DNA from: Lichenostomus cassidix
Lineage: Eukaryota; Chordata; Aves; Passeriformes; Meliphagidae
Assembly (NCBI GenBank): GCA_008360975.2
Contig: CM039192.1
Span: 8,338,194 to 8,402,193 of the forward strand
Direction of reading: 5' to 3'
DNA: 64,000 nucleotides
The first letter of the stretch is position 1; the number at the start of each line of letters is the position of its first letter. Made by a program: the position numbers and the translations under genes. Below are positions 61,410-64,000 of the stretch, piece by piece. The notes below the pieces were generated by a model. It saw only the letters and a list, made by a program, of their open reading frames with translations. It ran no database searches and was not told the origin of the DNA.

Positions 61410-63882
61410 ATGCCCCCAGGCCCGAGCCAGCAGCGTGATGCCTCGACGGCTGCCCATGGATGGGGCAGCAGGAGGGGAGAGAGAGCAGCAAACCTGGGGG
61501 TATCCATCACCCCTCCGCTGGTGTCAAAGGAAGCATCTTTTCAAGGGGAGCGGCAATCCTAGCAGCCCTCCAGCAGAGACCTGGCAAAGCCGGCCATCCC
61601 CAGCTCCCTGGCACTGCTCCTGCATGCGGGGGTGCTCCCACCCGTTCCCTCTGATGTGGATTTTCATGTGCGCTGTGGGTTGGGTCCCCACGGCAGCCCA
61701 GTGCCCTGCTCCCCACGAGGGAGAGGAGGGGGCGCGCAGGGTGCGCAGGGGGACAAGCAGATACAGCCATAACAAACCGCGGCCGCTCAGCCAGCAAGGC
61801 TCCGCGGTCGCAGCCAAGCTGCCGTTCATTAAACCACCCTGTTAATTAAAGCAGAGCGCGGTGTCTGGCGGGCAGGCAGCAGCCCCGGGTGCGGCTGGGT
61901 GGGCCAGGGCCACCCAAAGCCACGGCGGCGAGTGCCAATGCTGCCAATGCCAATGCCCCGGGGAGCAAAGCGGCATCGCTGCCGACAGTCACCTCCTGGC
62001 CAGGGCGGGGGCTTGGGGGACCCCGCAACGCTGCCCTCGGAGGATGTCTAGGGCTGCCCCTCCGCCTTGGGACACGGAGGTGGGGTGTCCCCGCCCCGGG
62101 CGACTCGGACTGCATGACTCTGCAATGGGGACTGATGGGGAAGGAGCACATCCCGGCTTGCAAGGGATGGGGACACTCTGGGCACGGGTGGACCTGCCTG
62201 GAAGAGCTGGGAGTGGCTCAGGATGAAGTCTGCGGGGAACTGGACCAGCTCTGGTCCTGCTCCGCTTTGGCCAAACTCTGAATTCCTCATCGCCCAGCAC
62301 GGAGCCTTTCGGTGAGGATGGTTACTCAGCCCTCCATGCCCATTTCCCCTCGCGGGAGAAGGCTGTAATTCACCCTTAAAACCCTCTTTCCCAGCAAAAC
62401 GCTATAGATTACACACGACAGGATCGCAGGGCACTGCCGAGCTCCTCCCTGCCGGCTGTGCCGAGCCAGGGGCACCACCAGCAGCAGATAAACCCCTGGA
62501 TGTTTGCCAGGGCTGGCAGCTTCTCGCTGCCGTGGGCCAGGGTGCGGCTGTGCTTCGGTGAGCGATGCAATCGGACACCGGTGCGAGGGCCAGCCCTGCC
62601 AGCCAGTGACTTTGCCATTGCCTAAAATAAAATCCACAGGGGAAAAAATAAAGAAAAAGAGAAAGAAAGAAGCCCGACTGGATTAATAATTCAGGCTGGC
62701 AAGAGAACAAACCCGTCCCAGAATCCACCTTCCATTATATGCCCACAAACCACATAAAATGGAAAAAGAAAGAACAACATAAAAGCCCAACGACCTTGAG
62801 CTGCAGTGGCAGCCCCAGATGTGCAGGGGCACAGGGCAGAGGGGACAGGGATGGTGCTTTGGTGTGGGGGTCCTGTGCCTTCCTGCTGCTGGGGGCTGGG
62901 CAGGACGGACGCTGGGGTTCCCCTGCTGAGGTGGGGTGTGGGATGCTGTGCTTGGGGGTGGGCAGACTGCCCAAAATGAAGTCCGGACAGCCCCAAGCCC
63001 TCCCTGCAAAAATCAGTGCAGCAAAAATGTGCTAAATCCTCAAATTCAAACAAGGTTTGCCCGCCACAAATTGCAGGGGAGATTTGGGAAGGAATTTGCT
63101 ACCAGAAAAGCAGTAGCAGGCTGGATGTCAAATATTTGGGGTGGAGACCTCCAGGTCCTAGGGAGGGGGTGCTGTGTTTAGCACTGAGCTGGGGCAGGGC
63201 TGCTAGGGACCATAGGAAATAATTATAACCAGGTAATTGTAGTCCCCTTTCCAAAAGAAATCCTTTCAGAGAGTCTTTTCCCTCCATGGAAGCACAGATG
63301 CTTGACACCCTGCCCAGCCCACCCAGAACCCAGCCCCATCCCTCCCTGCTGCTACTCCAACCTGCCCCAGCCAGGGAACTCTCATGCTGGTGAAGCAAAT
63401 GGAGCAGTTCAGCCCTTTTCTCTCCTCCTCACTTCTCTTTTGTGGTTGTTGCAATGAGAAATTGTTCAAAAGAAGGCCTCTGCTATCAGAAGTCTGCCTG
63501 GCAGCCTAGAAATTAGGGAAGGGGATAAATTCTGCCCATGTGAGCTTTTGGGGACTCCCTGCCACCTTCCCTTGTGGAGGAAGGGAAATATTTTAAGTCA
63601 GTGCCATGGGGAGCTGTGGCAGAGTATCCCAGGAGAAGCCCCCGGGTTTGGGGTCTCTTGCTGGGTGTTCTCTGGGTCACCAGCTAAGGGAGAAAGGCAC
63701 CTCTAAAGCCATGCCTGTTCCCCAGACCCAAACTTCCTCTGCTAGTCAAAGAGCAAAGAAATGCAATTTAAACTTTAAATGTCTCATTACTCTGAGCCTT
63801 GCAATAGTTAGGCTCCCCAAACAGAGATGGGAAGCATCACTGGAACAGCTGCCTTCTCCCTCATTCTGTTCTGCATGCTCAA

Positions 63883-63930
63883 TATTATTATTATTATTCT
63901 TTTTTTTCCTTTTTTCTTCTTTTTTTCTTA
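63883..63930. repeat. (TTA)n followed by T-rich tract
   Basis: Five to six TTA units are followed by about 32 bases of T with scattered C, then AATAAA at 63931-63936. The AATAAA could be a polyadenylation signal, but no transcript is evident. Confidence 0.8.
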
Positions 63931-64000
63931 AATAAACTGTCAGCACAGCGTGGCTCCAGGCACTGCCTCAGCCACTGCTGTGCCAATTTAAACTTCTGAT

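Larger units (their letters stand above)
57481..64000. other. CpG-patchy non-coding sequence, no confirmed gene
   Basis: CpG-rich patches recur at about 59100-60150, 60880-61440 and 61700-62600, separated by ordinary DNA. Open frames of up to 201 codons overlap on both strands in these patches, as expected where stops are rare, and none resembles a known protein. A TATA box with a following ORF is noted separately. Confidence 0.6.

Noticed and set aside
60886..61491. 201-codon minus-strand frame
   Set aside because: CpG-rich DNA with low stop frequency and a competing plus-strand frame; the protein is not recognisable.
63931..63936. AATAAA polyadenylation signal near the window end
   Set aside because: It follows a T-rich simple repeat and no upstream gene supports it.

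Overview
The window is vertebrate nuclear DNA and most likely comes from a bird. Six fragments look like CR1 retrotransposon 3' regions (avian hallmark), with the typical TGATTCTATG-like tails. One solo LTR has intact 5-bp target duplications, as in ERVL-class elements, and its tail resembles LTRs I associate with songbirds. Introns are large, coding DNA is sparse and CpG is depleted outside discrete islands. A passerine is my best guess from the LTR, but this is inference.

Only one gene is securely identified: GNAO1, the alpha subunit of the heterotrimeric G protein Go, on the minus strand. Its first two coding exons are at 9302-9419 (residues 1-39 plus one base of codon 40) and 9176-9218 (43 bp, through Met53 plus two bases of codon 54). 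They are separated by an 83-bp intron with GT-AG ends. Joined, they encode the Gly2/Cys3 lipidation end, the alphaN helix and the complete P-loop. Everything from 9175 down to base 1 is the start of intron 2. I found no exon 3, so that intron exceeds 9.1 kb.

The 5' end of GNAO1 lies in a large CpG island (about 8940-10140). It contains GC boxes, CRE-like and NRF1-like motifs, a perfect Kozak start and an odd A/T-G/C tract just before the ATG. In the first 150 bp of intron 2 there are two perfect REST/NRSF half-sites at expanded spacing (9003-9030). A CR1 copy (10180-10562) abuts the upstream edge of the island.

From 10563 to 64000 I find no supportable protein-coding gene. This 53 kb is non-coding upstream DNA: unique sequence, five CR1 fragments, one solo LTR, a few simple repeats, and several AT-rich homeodomain/octamer-rich blocks that look like candidate conserved regulatory elements. 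A distal CpG island at 57060-57480 carries a near-consensus CTCF site, a 12-bp inverted repeat and a 27-bp-period direct repeat. CpG-rich patches continue to about 62600, where a TATA box (61401) precedes an unrecognised ORF. In mammals the region upstream of GNAO1, toward the carboxylesterase cluster, is also gene-poor, so this layout is plausible.

Nothing in the window amounts to a new biological system. The most worthwhile leads are regulatory: the expanded RE1, the distal CTCF/CpG island and the candidate enhancer blocks. Candidate enhancers are judged by eye from motif content. They need alignment to other birds and mammals before they can be believed.
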